Assembly: GCF_001039355.2 (NCBI RefSeq)
Contig: NW_019774092.1
Location: 202,467 to 266,466, forward strand
Reading direction: 5' to 3'
Source: Lingula anatina
Taxonomy: Eukaryota; Brachiopoda; Lingulata; Lingulida; Lingulidae
Length of the DNA stretch: 64,000 nucleotides
The notes under the pieces are model-generated. The model did not search any database. It was given only the letters and a program-made list of their open reading frames with translations, and was not told where the DNA came from. Shown in pieces: positions 1 to 14,941 of the stretch (position 1 is its first letter; the number at the start of each line of letters is the position of its first letter). A program made the translations under genes and the position numbers.

Positions 1-3000
1 AGTTGCCGTAGGCAGATTTACAAAACAGTGACGTACTATATGTTCCAGGTCGCTTTAGTGACACTGAATATGAACGTAGATGTTGCAATCAATTACCAAT
101 CCCATCACTTTATGAAATCGACCACTAGTCTAACAAAGTCCACTCCAAAAAGCAAAAGACATACAAATTGTCAATGGCATGGGATGTTTTGAAGTCAACA
201 GTATTGGACTAGTAATTATTTCCTTTCTCTATAGGGAAATCGATTACCGATTTAACGCAGGCGACTCTACAAAAAAGATACTGAATTGTTACTGAATTGC
301 GTACCACACATGAGTCATTTCTATATACCAAGGCTGCTAATAGGACATATGAACTAGACCCTACATGTAAAAAGAGACACAGAATTTTGAAATTTAGCCC
401 CACCTAATTTTCTGTGATGGGAAGCAAACTTTTGATTTAAAATGTGTTTTTTCTCTTCATTATTCGAATGATTGTTTCAATAGTAAGAGGGGAGGGTTAG
501 AAACAAAACATCTTCCAATGAAAATCATGCTTAAACAGCGTTCAAGGTGACCAAGGATGTCAGCAAGACCGTTGTGTTCTGGAACTAGCATCGCTCCCAC
601 TTCACAAGCGAGACATTTGCAACATGAGGCATTCAGCAATCTTTATTTCCGTCCATTTTGTCTAAGCAGCTATAAAATAGTGTTCATTTATTCGTGTGCC
701 TGTTTTTCGGGGTTGTGGTGTATCATATAAGCGTGTACACAGAGATATTAGCTATTGAAAATGTTTTTAATAGATAGCAACATTAGCTATTGAAAATGTT
801 TTTAATAGATAGCAACAAAAATCACTTATTGATAATGAGCTGTTGTCTTACATGACGTGATGTCACATCGTTTATTCTGTTTATTTCCCATCGTGCTAAG
901 TAATATTGCATTGTGGCTTCGTTTCATAAATAATGAAACTTCTCATTAAGAGCTGGTGCTTTATTGCCACAATGGAATGCTTTTAGGTTGAACTGGGAAA
1001 TTTTATAAAGACGTGCATCACAGTATGAAATGGTTTCATGACATGTAACATTTTTACCTCCGCCAAGGAGGTTATGTTTTCACCCCTGTTTGTCTGTTTG
1101 TTTGTTTGTTTGCCATCAACATAACTCAAAAAGGTATGGACCGATTTTGATGAAATTTTCAGGAACTGTCAGAAGTGGGCCAAGGAAGAGATTAGTATTT
1201 GGTGGTGATCCGGATCAACAATCAACCAATAATCAATAATAATAAAAAATCGCTGCCTTGGCGGAGGTCTGCACTCTCAGAGTGCTTTCTAGTTTTTACA
1301 ATAATACATTTTGTCTTCTGAAAACGCTGAAAATATATTATTCAGCTATTCTTGTTCAGCACCACTAAAAGTGAAAACAATAAAGCAGTTCCAATTCTTG
1401 GTTTTGATTCTTTTTGTCATATCAAAATAAAAAGATATGTGTTGGCACTGTGTCAAAATGTGGTCATTTAGATTAGATTATTTCCATAACTGAGAATAGC
1501 TGGTAAGCCCAAGTCATCACAGACCAACGACAATAACATGGCAATAAAAACATGCACACATTCACATATGGGCTGTTCTTCCATGTCCCAGTTAAGTAAT
1601 CGTATGTGTAAAATGTCACCACATAAAGTAGGATGAACAATATTGACAGATCTAAGGTCCAAGTCGTTCGTGAGTATCAATTTCAAAGACATGACTCTAC
1701 CATAGACAGATCTCGAAGGATAGAAGAACTAAAAGAGAATTTGCTTATAACCACCATCCTTTCAAAGATAATCATAAATACAAAAATTTATAAATTGAAA
1801 ATTTAAGGATAAAAGTCAAACACATAGGTCGGCGGCATCATATTTTGTAGTATACATGTTCCAATACATAATTCAATCGACCTTCCGTTTTACCATCTGT
1901 TGCATGATTCAGGTGCTCTCGTCAATTTAAAGATTCACGTTTTAAATATGGTTCTACTTCATCTGATAGATCTTATATTATATTTGATTATCGCTTGTCT
2001 TGACTATTTCTACGTACTTTTATGAAAGAAACTGTAAAATCCTTGGGTGAAGAAGACTCACATCAAGCTCGCTCTCTGCGTCCTTCTAAGCTGTTCTTTA
2101 CGTCCCACAGTTTCTGTTACACACAAACCAGTACAGGTGCGCACTTATACTAGTAGTATATGCTGAGATCTATAGCAAATGCTTTTTAAAAACTACACTC
2201 TATCAGGTTGGTCTCTTTTCCAAACAAGCAGGTTCAGTCGCTGGTTTTCTCTGGATGATTAAAAGCTACCCTCAAAACACAATCAATAGCGCAAAGAAAC
2301 CTGAACTGGGTTCGCCTTTATACAACGACGCCCGTCGCAAGAATAAACGTGAAGGTGAAACAACAAATAAAATACCTTGTCAAAGCAACGTTCGATATGA
2401 TAGCCAAGGGCGAACAAATGTATAGTTCGCATTATACGCATTATATTTTGTTCTGAATATTATACCAACCATTTAAAAATGAATAAGGAAATTGAACGTC
2501 CGTCCCCGGATGACGTGAGGGCTGTGAAAGTATATGATTCTCCAATTGGATTTTAATTCTTTTATCTTATAATTCCCGATGCGCAATTTTGTCACACGTC
2601 TTGATTGGATTTCAAGGTTTAACCTGACGGTTCATTGGTGCAAAATACTCTAGAGCAAATGAAGTCGTGTTTTCGATACTTTGCCTTAATTCAACATTAA
2701 CTTCCACTAGAAAAAAAATCACTGCTAACAGAGTTCAAGTGTCAATTTTGTACTCATTTTCCAAGAGGACACTTTTGAAACCCCTCCTCTAGACTGACTC
2801 GCCCCAAGTTCTTGAACATGGTGTTCAATGTTTCTTTTAGTTGGGATCAATTGTTGGTCACCTTCTGACAGCAACGGTATCCAATCTCATCTAACGCACT
2901 GCTATCCAATCTCAACTAACACAATGGCACCCAATCTCACCAAATGGAATCTACACATTTGAGTCACGAGGGTGAGGCTGACGTCCAGAATTACACCAAG

Positions 3001-3647
3001 GATGACGGGTTCTAATACAGAATGGCAGATTATGCATTTTGGAAACAATCCCATAATTCATTCATATTTATAGACGTTACTTCGATAGCAAAAAGTAACT
3101 TTGAGTGTGCAATTTTACACACAACTGTCACCATTCACAAGATAGATATAAGAAGTCAATTCTACTGTAAACTCTTAATTATCAAATGTGTTATGTACAA
3201 GGGTTTGATAAAACATGCATTTGTGATGGGTTAATGGTTTTGCATAACATTTAAATTAATCACAAAACAACAAGAACTTCAATTAATAAAACCTTTACCT
3301 TTAATGAAATGGAAAAAAAAAATAAATAAATAAAATCACTTTAATAAATAAATAAAAAAATAAATAATCTTAAATCAGAGAATTGTCTGTTTTTTTTTTC
3401 AAATTACTCAACACATTTATACATTTCATTTAAATATAAGATTCTCTGACAATTGACATATTTCTCAAAAGGAAAGCCAAATCTCAGTAAAAATGTATTT
3501 TCCATCTTCCCCTGTTAATGATTTAGAGCACAAACATAAAACAGTTCCTGATGGTGGACCAATTCCATGCTTTTCAGCAATCTAACAGACCCGTAATGTT
3601 TTGCTACAGTAAATAATTAATTCATTCACAAATTCAGAATTTGTCAG
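1..3647. other. Non-coding flank downstream of UPF0598, copy A
   Basis: No gene recognised. A 74-codon minus ORF at 1468-1692 is also open in copy B but has several amino-acid replacements against few silent ones, so coding is doubtful. A 36-bp unit (ATTAGCTATTG...) is tandemly doubled near 747-817 and single in copy B. A/T-rich runs lie at 3310-3370. Confidence 0.5.
1056..1293. mobile_element. CCTCCGCCAAGG-ended short repeat, copy A
   Basis: Starts ACCTCCGCCAAGG and has the reverse complement CCTTGGCGGAGGT at 1256-1268, followed by a short GAGTGC-containing tail. It contains a (GTTT)n tract and a CGATTTTGATGAAATTTTC segment. I recognise this as a widespread dispersed repeat of marine invertebrate genomes. 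Present at the same place in copy B, so it predates the divergence of the copies. Confidence 0.75.
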
Positions 3648-5433
3648 TTATATTTCTGGCACATAAGCTGGTGACTTGAATTTGTCCATTTTCTTCAAGG
3701 AAGGGATCAGTTCATTAGTCAGAGAGTATCTGTGACCTTTCCATGTAAAATATACAGGTGGTTCAAACTCTTTATCAGGACTAAACTCAAAATATTTACT
3801 CAGTTCTATTGCAAGGGCTGATTTTATCAAACCAACTCCGCCAACTCGATCACCGGCTGGATGATATATCCGTCCCGTCTCTGGTAACATACAGACTTTT
3901 TCTGGGTCAAAGGTCAATGTGAGTTTGTCTCCTGTATGATTGCATGATAGAAGATCTGGTTCTCCATCAGCAGTTTCCAAGATCTGTGTGAATACAATAG
4001 GGAGGTCATCACAGCGAATGTAATTCCTCTCTCTACCACAGGGTGAGACATAGGGGAAATCTTCTTCATACCGCCCTGTATTGTTGAACTTGACCCTTTT
4101 GAAGAAGAACTGTAGGAAGTCTTTTTCTATAAAATACAGAAATAAAATTGAAATATAATATTAAATAATAAAAATAAATAATAAATACAAAATTGAAATA
4201 TAATAAAATTGAACACCAAAGTGAATGTTTTGTTTCAAAAATCCACCTTCAAAATTAGACAATAAAATCACTGAATAAGTTCTCTGATTCTTGCTAAATT
4301 TGGACCTTCTTGATAATCATGACAATTTGATTATAATACTCTCATATTGAAAGCAATGTAAAAAAAAAACATTGGTTGAGTCAAAACTACGTACCTTTAA
4401 AACAGGAGGTGAAGTTTTTCATCTTTGCATCATCTAGAAAAAGCTGAAAAGGAACATAAATGATATTATAACATTATGCTTTGTAGTAAATGCAAAACAT
4501 AAAAAAGAAACTATCAAAACTACAATGTTTGAAATTGATACAAATGCACAATGAATTATAAATGAAATATCCTGAAAAATGGTGGAAAATAGCGATGTCT
4601 ATTTAACATGAGTGGCTGATACATCTAAGAAACACATCAAACTACATCTATATGTAATACACCACCCTATTCCATACTGGTACTCAATACATGTGTACTG
4701 TATACCTCATCATACTACCATGGAATAATATTCACATCTAACATAAAATCAACATTACTAATAATTTTACAATCAAATTTAATAAAATCCACATACACAG
4801 TCAGCAGGATCCAGGTAGAACCAAATTTAAAGAAGAGGCAAGGTGGAAAATAGTAGATTTACTTTTACTTTGTACAGTAGAACCCAAATGCGATTTCAAT
4901 GAGGTTTGTTTTGAGTAGCTAGAGGTCTATCTTGATCCATTTCATTCCATTTCTACCTTTTAAAGGACCCCATAAATATTTGTAAAATTTGTCAGGGGAG
5001 GGGGGGGGGGGGAGAGGGAGCAGGGAGGGAATATTCTGCTTACCCCCCCCCCCCTGAGCCCCTCCTTCCTGAACTTATGAATGACGTACATGTACATGTA
5101 GTATAGTGTGTGTGTGTGTGTGTATCTGCATGTGTGTATCTGAGTGAGGGGGGATTGGTGGGGGGGGGGGGGGCATTAACGTTAAGCGCCCGGCCCCCAC
5201 GCCACCGATGCAACTTACAGCCGAGAGTAAGTTACGCAAACTGTGACTGTGATTATACAACAGTTAACGCGATATAGTTTGCTACAAACCTGTCCCTGGT
5301 GGTCTATGTAGTAGAAATATTCTCTAATTTTGGGCTCTGGGGACTGTCCTTGCTCGTAGTGCACATTTCTGATGGCATTAATTCTTAAAGCGCAACCCAC
5401 AGTTTGTCTTAGGGTGCTTACTTTTCTGAACAT
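3648..5433 (-). CDS. C8orf82: UPF0598 family protein (C8orf82-like), copy A
   Basis: Three coding exons on the minus strand: 5433-5290 (144 nt), 4443-4395 (49 nt) and 4126-3648 (479 nt with stop), all with GT/AG borders and matching phases, giving 223 aa (human about 216). Exon 1 encodes a basic, probably mitochondrial-type N-terminus (MFRKVSTLRQTVGCALRINA) and then the family signature QGQSPEP..REYFYYIDHQGQ. Exon 2 encodes LFLDDAKMKNFTSCFK. Exon 3 carries GRYEEDFPYVSPCGRERNYI and GRIYHPAGDRVGGVGLIKSA, both diagnostic of UPF0598. The molecular function of the family is not established. Only one residue differs from copy B (PAGDR here, PASDR there). KATNB1 exon 1 starts divergently 437 bp away. 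Probably the second allele of the 20876-22703 gene and not a paralogue. Confidence 0.92.
4994..5180. repeat. Low-complexity G/C homopolymers and (TG)n in UPF0598 intron 1
   Basis: Poly-G, poly-C and (TG)9 tracts. Copy B has only a short G-run here (22396-22435), so the tract expanded or contracted between the copies. Confidence 0.85.
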
Positions 5434-5870
5434 GGTTTTGGGTCAGAGATCTGTTTATACCGGAAGTAACGATCCAATTCACCGGGGTGGAGATATGATA
5501 TTCCAAACCAATAAAGTAATTATTAATATTTAGCTAAATAACAGTTGTGACTTGTATTAGAGCGCTTAAATTAATCTCATTTGGTAAAACAGTGCTTTAC
5601 TCAAAAACAAAACATTTTAACCAATGGTACATAAGTTTTCATTTGGTCCGGAAATATAATAGAATTTCAATGCGGTGAAAACATTCAAACTTTGCCCAAA
5701 GAAAGTTGACATTTATTTGAAATTTAATTCTAACTTCACTCTAAAAGCAGCAATACAGGACTAGAAATTGGCTGTAGACGTATTTCACTGGAGAAGATAT
5801 GCAATTTGTGTCCCTGCTTTAACAGGAAAATTGATGTCATTACCTGGTTGAATGATATAAGTTTACGAAA
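5434..5870. promoter_or_regulatory. Bidirectional promoter UPF0598/KATNB1, copy A
   Basis: Gap of 437 bp between divergent start codons, with the CCGGAAGT ETS-type motif at 5460-5467 and the AAAATGGCGGC YY1-type motif over the KATNB1 start codon. Same layout as copy B. Confidence 0.55.
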
Positions 5871-5904
5871 ATGGCGGCAGCCACCAAAAGATCATGGAAG
5901 CTTC
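5871..5904 (+). CDS. KATNB1: KATNB1 coding exon 1, copy A (orphan exon)
   Basis: Encodes [11 protein letters not shown] plus one base, followed by the donor CGTAAGT. Identical to the functional exon at 23138-23171. No later KATNB1 exons follow before the N at 11824, so in this assembly the copy is a 5' fragment, as expected for a haplotig that stops inside intron 1. Confidence 0.85.
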
Positions 5905-6377
5905 GTAAGTGACATTCTTTCAAATTTTACAAAAATGAACCTTACTGATATTTATTATCCTAAGTGTTAAGGTGTAATTACACAGCTTTCCATTAATAGT
6001 GGTCATGATTGCCGCTAATCATAATGTTGTCAAATTGTGTTTTAGCTCTATGAATTAGTCATTTGAAATGAACAGCAACCGATTATACATGTAAATCACC
6101 CTCCCTCCCTAACTGCTGCCATGTACTGCTAGTACATGGTAACATCAAAAGCAACAGCTGATTAAAACAGTTCTTTTTCATACTGGGGCATAAGAATACA
6201 AAGTATATGATCTGCCATACCTAGAATTTTATCTTGAAAATACTGGACCGATACCAAGACTGAAGGGAATGTGAAAATCAATTCATTTTTATCCAAGAAA
6301 AAAAAAAAAATTCAAAAGCTGTCTAGCCGTCTTTGAAAATAGGCTGTCCAGTGGTACTGGAGGCTATCTAAATGACG

Positions 6378-8146
6378 CAGACATGCTTAAACTGTCGGTC
6401 CGATCGGTCATGACCGGCAAATTTTCTCTGGACCGGTAAAAAAATGTACGTAGTCGGTCCAAAGGACCGACAAGAATTTTAAGAGCCGCCATTTTGAATT
6501 TACAGTCATCGTCTGATGTACTTCAAGAATAAAATTATTTAAAAAAGCCACATCATTTTTTTCTACCATTTAGGCCTACTAATCGAGCGACACGTAAAAA
6601 CCGATCACATTTTGGCCACATTCACTAACAAAGTACGCTAGCCAATCATAGTATCCGTCTCAAACGAATGAGTAAATCCCCATGAGGAATCCCCCTGCTC
6701 TCGATATTACGCGCGCTGTCATTGGCCTATTAGTTGCGACATACAGACATCTATCACGAGGGCGGTCCACGCTGCCAAGCACATGTAAACTTGTCAGGGC
6801 AAAAGTTTGCTGCTAAACTCGGACGACTGACGCCTTTCTCAAGAACAGTTATTCTTACAGAAAGCCAGGATAGTGACGCTCGACCTTCAAGGTACGTACA
6901 CTGTTAGTTGTTCTTTTTGGATAAAAATGTCGAAAGTGCATGGAAATGAGGTCACCCGATTCACTCAGTAAAAACGATTTCAGAATTATAGGACTGAATC
7001 TTATGCGTAATTAGTGGTGATTGTAATGGTTATTTAACTTATGGGAACTTTCGTTTGTATTCGGCTAATAGGCGGTAGTGCCTTCCTCATATCGCCAATA
7101 GTATGGCAGTTCGGTCGCTTCCTCGAACCTACCGTAGAAACTTGATCCATGGTGTATGAACATATTTTTACAGATTTTAAATATCCAGTCAGCATTAATG
7201 CGATACCAGTTACCAGTACCAGTTACAGTTTTCACATCATCAATATTTTTTATTATTTTAGATTATGGTATCGTCGAGTCCTGATCAGGAAGCCGTTCGT
7301 TTCCATGCAGAGGAGACTGATACAGTGCAGTGGCTAGCATGTTTCATGCACTAGCACTCCCATTCGGACTACAATATCTAATATGTACTGTTTGTGTAGC
7401 ATGAAAATATTTGCAAATTATTTTCAAGAAAAGGAGAAATTGATCAACAGCAAATATTGCTACTGATGAACAGTGGACATAAGTTTTTTTTTTTTTCATT
7501 TAATTTCTAAGCAAATTCATTTCAAATTGAAATGGCTCAACATTAAATTTTTGAGAAATTGATCATGATAAAAGTCATAATTTATCTCAATTTATGACAT
7601 AAATGTGAAGCATATGATGAATTCCATGCTTTTTTTACCATATTTCATTAAAACATATTATTATACATGTATTTATGGCACTTGGAAATAGTGGTGAGAG
7701 CTGGAAGGCATTGCATGGTGAGTGCCAGGCTGGCAGCAGTGAGACACTTGCCAAGATGGCTATCTTGAAAAATTAAGCCGTACACGCTGTACCATTGAAT
7801 TAAAGGACAGTGTGAAATTCAAGGACTTTCAAAGGAAAAAACAAATTGAAACTCTTCTTAAGGCCTGTTTAAACCCTACAACTTGTGAAATGAGAACAAC
7901 AATAAAGCAGTGCTTCCCAACTTCTAAGTGTCAGTTTTTGTTTTTTTAATATACAACATGCCCAAATTATTGATAGTATTACTGAATATGTATTTACAAG
8001 AGTTACTTCTGTGTACTACTATGCAAACAAAACGTATCCATATTTGATGGAAATTTTCGGTCCGGCTTATGTCCGTTTGGTCCGGCAATTTTTCATCACT
8101 GCCGGTCCGAATGTCCGGCAGTTCTGAAAAGTTTTCAGCATGTCTG
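6378..8146. mobile_element. DNA transposon, haplotype-specific, 5-bp TSD
   Basis: A 1769-bp insertion present in copy A only. Ends are CAGACATGCT and AGCATGTCTG (perfect 10-bp inverted termini), followed by imperfect CCGG-rich subterminal repeats. It is flanked by the direct repeat TGACG (6373-6377 and 8147-8151); copy B has a single TGACG at the empty site (24718-24722). CAG..CTG ends suggest a hAT-like element of a group with short target duplications, but the superfamily is an inference. Inside are what look like leftover gene parts: a donor-like AAG/GTACGT near 6890, an acceptor-like TTTTAG before an ATG at about 7265 (reading MVSSSPDQEAVRFHAEETD), and an open stretch near 7745-7950 rich in K/E. 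No full transposase is visible, so it is probably an internally deleted, non-autonomous copy. Confidence 0.85.
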
Positions 8147-11100
8147 TGACGTAGCATGTAAGGTGGGAAAGTTTTAAAACTGAGACAAATTTTGAGCAGA
8201 GACCTGGTCACATTTTATAAACAGGAACATATTTGTATTAATGACAGTTTTCAGTTAGTAAAATATCCACCTATACCATCAGAAACTTCATGGTGGCTCA
8301 CTTCCCATAATGAAAGTTTTTTTTTCTTTTTTTTTTGTCTAATTATTTTTGCATAATTTTTGTTTTTGCTAAATGATTTACTGCCTTGTATAGATAATAT
8401 CAGGATTCACCTTGGTGACTTAAATTTTTAACGAAAGGTAAACTTAATTTTTTCAATGGCATTTTTTGTCAAATTAATCATCGTTTCAATTGGCTAAAGG
8501 TTTTTAACATTTGTAATTTTATCATTGAGTGAAATCTTAGTCTGTGAATGATAATTGTGCTGAAATATAAATAAATTTGTTTTTACATCAAGGGGGTCTC
8601 AAACTTTAATAAGGTATATTATTAAAATACCATTCTCCTTTCGCTTGTGTTGATTTTTGATGTGCAGACATGATCATCATTCCCACCCCTTATTGAGCAT
8701 AGCCCAATTCCTGTGTTGGTCTTTGAACTGACAAATGACACACAATTGTCAGTGATATATAATTCGTTGAACATAAATGACACTAAACAATTGTGACAGC
8801 AATTATTCTGCATTAGGCACTAATTGTTGGTGACATACTCCTTAAGACATCTGTCTTGAAACCTGACAAATAAGTCCTGATTGAGTGCAATGTGGGTACA
8901 CTCTAGGACATCATAGGGAAAAAAAATTCAATATTCCTGTTATCGTGGTTCGTGACATGCAAGCATGTATTATCCTATCCACCCATTAGATTAAATGCAT
9001 AGTGCTATCAAGAGATAGTTTGACAAATGATTGAAATACAAGACAACATGCATTGATAGCTGTCTGACATTGTATCTAAGTCAGGTTTTGGTGAAATGAT
9101 AACTCTCAGTGTTGCACCACAAGTTTGATAACTTGACTCTGTTTATTTCTTGTTCACTGTTTTGATACCATTTTTATAAATTTATAGCAGAACTTTGATA
9201 GATATGTTGTAACTGGGGAAGTGTTTCAAGGAAACCTTGATATACCTTTGTGGACTCCCGTTGGCACTCATTTATTGGTTTTCTTGTGCAGATCATTAAG
9301 CCTTAACTGTCTTTGAACCAGATTAATGTAAATTAAATGAAAAATTGATATATGGCAGAATCTTGGTTACATATTTTATATCTTGATATATATCAATATA
9401 CTGGTATCAAATAATTGATAGAATATATATTGGCAACAGATTTTGTCTAATACTAGAGCTAAGACCAGCTTTCCATTTTCAGAAACACATAACAACTAAG
9501 GCCTTTTGCTAACTTGCTTTGGCCTCCTATGCCATATTTGACTTTTACTTTGTAACAGTGAGATATTGCATGGTATAACACATCTTTTGAAACACCCACA
9601 ATTGACCTTCTTCAGTACTTGATTTTTAACTAAATGTCAAAAGCAGTCTTAGCAGTTAGATTTAGTAGAAGCCAAATTACATGTCTTTTCCCTGATATGT
9701 CACTGCATACAAGTTTCATGAAGAAATATCTCAAGGCACCCAGTTACCAATGGCAACCCAAATGCTCATTATGCATTTGGCTCATTACTTATGCAGTTCA
9801 TGCAGTAGATCCTGTCATACCAACAGAATGTCAACTTAGCAGCAGCTGGTGACCTCTGACCTCTGGTTGATTAACCAGACCAATGACACGTCAAGTGAAT
9901 AAATAAAGTTGCCTTTTAGGGCACTACATGCGCCTACAGTAGAGGGGCCATTTATCATGGTCTTTAAGTAATTAGACATTGAGTGTTCTGGGCCCATATA
10001 GTTGGGTTGCTGTGGTCCTATATCAGTCTGTTTAGCAGGAGCATGAAGATAGGAAAAAGCATATTTTTTAGATTGTTAGAGCTTGGTATTACCTGGATTT
10101 TAAGGGTAGGATGCCGTACGTGTACTGAGAAATAAGGCTCAGTGCTATGATACTGTAGTAGGGAATTCAAGGGTAGAGCGGTTATATTTCACAGGATTAT
10201 GATGTCAATATTTGTAAAACAAGATGCTACACTTTTGATTTGTGAGGCAGAAACAACTGTACTTCTGTCACCATGTTGTAAAGAGTGGAATTATTGACAG
10301 TGTCACGACTACTGCTGCTTAGGACTGAGACAGGGTTATAAAAATTTGAAGTGTATGAAAAAATACTTTTGTTGAGTATTTCAACCTAAACAAGGTCTAA
10401 GAAGAGCCCTGGGCATGCATCATTTTTGCGACACTGACTTGCTTGAACTTTTACTTGCACTTATAAAAGAAGACAACTTATTTGTCATGTAGAACACGAC
10501 TGGCGAAGACAAGGAGGCTGTTGTGAATGCGTGACAGAAACAGGCGCTTTCCATAGGACACCTGCAAATATCATGGATATATGTCCATTTATATATAATA
10601 TACCACAGGTGGTGGATAAGACATAGAGAGATATAGAAATATGTGACTTAGGTCTGTTTTTCACTACCATGGACCTAGATTTTTATGTAGCAGTACTCCT
10701 AGTGTTTGATCATGTGTGTAACACTATGACCAAGGTGGTGTATTTTGTGTGTGATGTCTAAAATCATGTCAGCTTCCTAGTGAATATGGATTACTTGAAT
10801 TCACATGTGTATGAGATGAATACTATGTGCTGCCAGTCAGAAAAACTGCTAGCAGGGACTGTTAGAAAGTGTCAGACTGCCTCAGAGTTGTAACATTTGT
10901 CACAGCATTGGTAAGCTTTCTTTATGTGGGACGTTCATTGAACATTACATCCAGAAACATTTATAGTGTTAGGAACAATATTACTAGTAAATGCTCACAA
11001 AGGATGAAAAATACAAAATCATGTGGACAGACTGTTTGTTAATTTGTACTGGGAACATTACAACTAATTTTTTCCTTGGAAAGGAATGGAAAAATTTTTA

Positions 11101-11505
11101 TCATGTGTCATATGTAGATTTTGCCATTGACAATCATTGGATTGAAAGACCGACAGAACTAGCAAGCTTTAGCACAGGAAATGTTTTGGGTGGACTGGCA
11201 TTGGGGAGCCAGTAAACTGTCCGAAGAATTGCATAAAAGGAAGGACTCCACCTTGTTTGTGTTTTTTTAACTTTCACCACAACAAGATTTATTGAAATAC
11301 AGTTGTTAATTGTGCAAGTCTTGAGATCATAGTGCAGTTTTGATACTGTTTAGAGAGTGAGACAATGGGAGAATTGGTGGTTCGTGATCTGCGTTGTAGT
11401 CACTTAGGTAAGTCTAGTCCAAAAAAATCTTCAGGTTTCAATTTTTCAGACATGGATGTTGATGGATAAAGAATTGAAATACTTCACCAGCCAGCACCCC
11501 CCCTT

Positions 11506-11508
11506 CTC

Positions 11509-11570
<62 letters not shown>
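11506..11570. repeat. (CT)n(CA)n microsatellite
   Basis: Compound CT then CA repeat in KATNB1 intron 1, copy A. The copy B equivalent near 28300-28376 is interrupted by CG-containing units. Confidence 0.95.
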
Positions 11571-11573
<3 letters not shown>

Positions 11574-11823
11574 TAAATATTATGAAGAGAATTTACTCAT
11601 AGTTTAAGTTCTTCATATCATTCAAGTGGGCTCATGCCACCCAGAAATCTAAAATGCTGATATAAAGTATTTACAGAGCATCAAGTAGAAGGTATTATGT
11701 CACAGTATGCAAACACAATAGCTGTCTTTGAGTGTGTGTGAATGTGACAGCTTTTGTTCCACTCCCTCTTGTAATGACACAATTACCTGAGATAATTGTT
11801 AAATAGCTTTCTTTCTTTTTTTA

Positions 11824-11824
11824 N
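11824..11824. other. Single-N contig junction 1
   Basis: One N lies exactly where homology between copy A and copy B stops and just inside the 3'-truncated NUDT21 gene. It reads as a contig join with a nominal gap, not a base-calling ambiguity. Confidence 0.8.
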
Positions 11825-11930
11825 ACATTACCGTAGTTAATATTTTTTTCTAACCACAATCTTTTATTTACTAGACTAACAGATTAGGTTTAGAGACCTT
11901 AGTTAATTTTTATTTCTAATGTGATTCTTT

Positions 11931-11933
<3 letters not shown>

Positions 11934-11983
<50 letters not shown>
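11934..11983. repeat. (CA)n microsatellite
   Basis: Uninterrupted CA repeat just inside the contig that begins at 11825, downstream of the last visible NUDT21 exon. Confidence 0.95.
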
Positions 11984-11986
<3 letters not shown>

Positions 11987-12088
11987 TAGATTTAGTAGAG
12001 AAATCTTAGCATTTATCTGCAACCAAATTCTTTTAATTATGCTACTAATATCACCTGACTAAAAAAAGTACAAAGATTTAAAGTTCAC

Positions 12089-13578
<1,490 letters not shown>

Positions 13579-14910
13579 GCTTGATGCTTTGATTACGGAA
13601 GTTGCGCAAACTGTCGCGCAGTAGACTGGAGTCGCCATTTGCTTGACGCGCCACCTGTCTACAATTTTTTCCACTGTGATAGGACCCAAAAAAGAACCTC
13701 AATTAGGCCTACTAACCCATATCTAAAAATAAAATGCACAAACTTTAATTTAGCTTTTTCATTATTTCAATTTTAATGAAAATTTGACAATATTTTGAGA
13801 ATTAAAAAGTGCGAACAGTTTTATTCTTACTCTACGAGAATGAAATGTTGTTTTAAGCTGAGTTCTAAGCACGGCAAAATTTGTAACGACAGCAATTGTG
13901 TTATCTACACATTAGCCTTTATCCTTTCACAGGTAGTCGTATCGGCAAGGTCATATGTAAAATATTCTTTAGATTTATCAAAACTTACGCAAGGAATGTC
14001 TCTATGAACTCAAGACGCCAGTATTTATTTAGCCCTTTTATGTTTAGGCCTAGGGCCTACCTATAGGGCCTATTTAAGGTGAAATCAATTTATTGTATGA
14101 CTGTCTTTGTGTGACATTTTCATCAAAAGAACAACTGCATGCATAGTCAATACACTGATATTTGATTGACTGTGTCTGTTTTTATTATTTTTATTTTCTT
14201 TTATGAAAACACCTTTTTAAATAAACATGGGATATGTAGGCCTAGGCCTTAAGGGACAAGCAGGTCGGTAACTTCAGGTGTAAAAAAAATACCATGGCCC
14301 GTAATTTAATGTTGTCACACTTTCAATCAACATGTTTTCTTCTTTCGAACTTTCTGGTCTTGGTAAAAAAAGAGACACTAAATCAAATAATTCCGAGCAT
14401 AATTTTGGAAATAGGCCCTATGTCAGTAAATTTAAAATTCACTTTCTTTCGTTACCCTTGAAAGCCATTTTTATTACCCGAGGTGCGTGGAACGTTCATT
14501 TTATTTAGCGTGATTCGTTAAGCACAGCATTCCCTTGAGTCGTGGATGCGGCTCTTTTATTCTCCGTCCTACCAACTGTACGTAAAACGAAGTCATTGTA
14601 CCCGGTGATTCGTGATTGTCAGGATTTTTGACGCGCATTAACAGTGACATATATATAAAGCTTTATTTACTGTGATTTGTGAATTGATGATTTTACTTCC
14701 CGTGAACTTTTAATTACTACCGCCCTTCTTTCAAATCAAAAACGGTATATCCAGTCCCTGTCATTTCACCATTTTAAAAGTTTAAATATGACGCACATTG
14801 AAACGCATAGAATCATGTTTATCACACTCAGCATTGCAAAATACTCCTCAGTGTTCGTGTGTACCGTCTGTTTCGGCTCAAACGGAAGAAAACTGGCCCC
14901 AGTTTCACAA

Positions 14911-14941
<31 letters not shown>

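Larger units (their letters stand above)
1..11823. repeat. Large duplicated block, copy A (probable allelic haplotig)
   Basis: Near-identical, in the same orientation and order, to 17256-28629. It holds a complete UPF0598 gene, KATNB1 exon 1 and most of KATNB1 intron 1. The similarity runs from window base 1 to base 11823 and stops at the single N at 11824. In the 672-nt UPF0598 coding sequence I counted about 9 differences by eye, one of them an amino-acid change. Non-coding parts differ more and have insertions on both sides. That level of difference fits two alleles of a polymorphic outbred animal. A real recent segmental duplication is the alternative. Confidence 0.9.
5905..11823 (+). other. 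KATNB1 intron 1, copy A
   Basis: Non-coding. Matches copy B intron 1 apart from indels. It contains the 1769-bp DNA transposon (6378-8146) and a CT/CA microsatellite near 11506-11570. I see no other exon. Confidence 0.7.

Noticed and set aside
1468-1692. 74-codon minus ORF, also open at 18672-18896 in the other copy
   Set aside because: The differences between copies in this stretch are mostly amino-acid replacements (for example SV to TD, E to G, F to L). No splice context and no recognised domain; openness is explained by the recent common origin of the copies.
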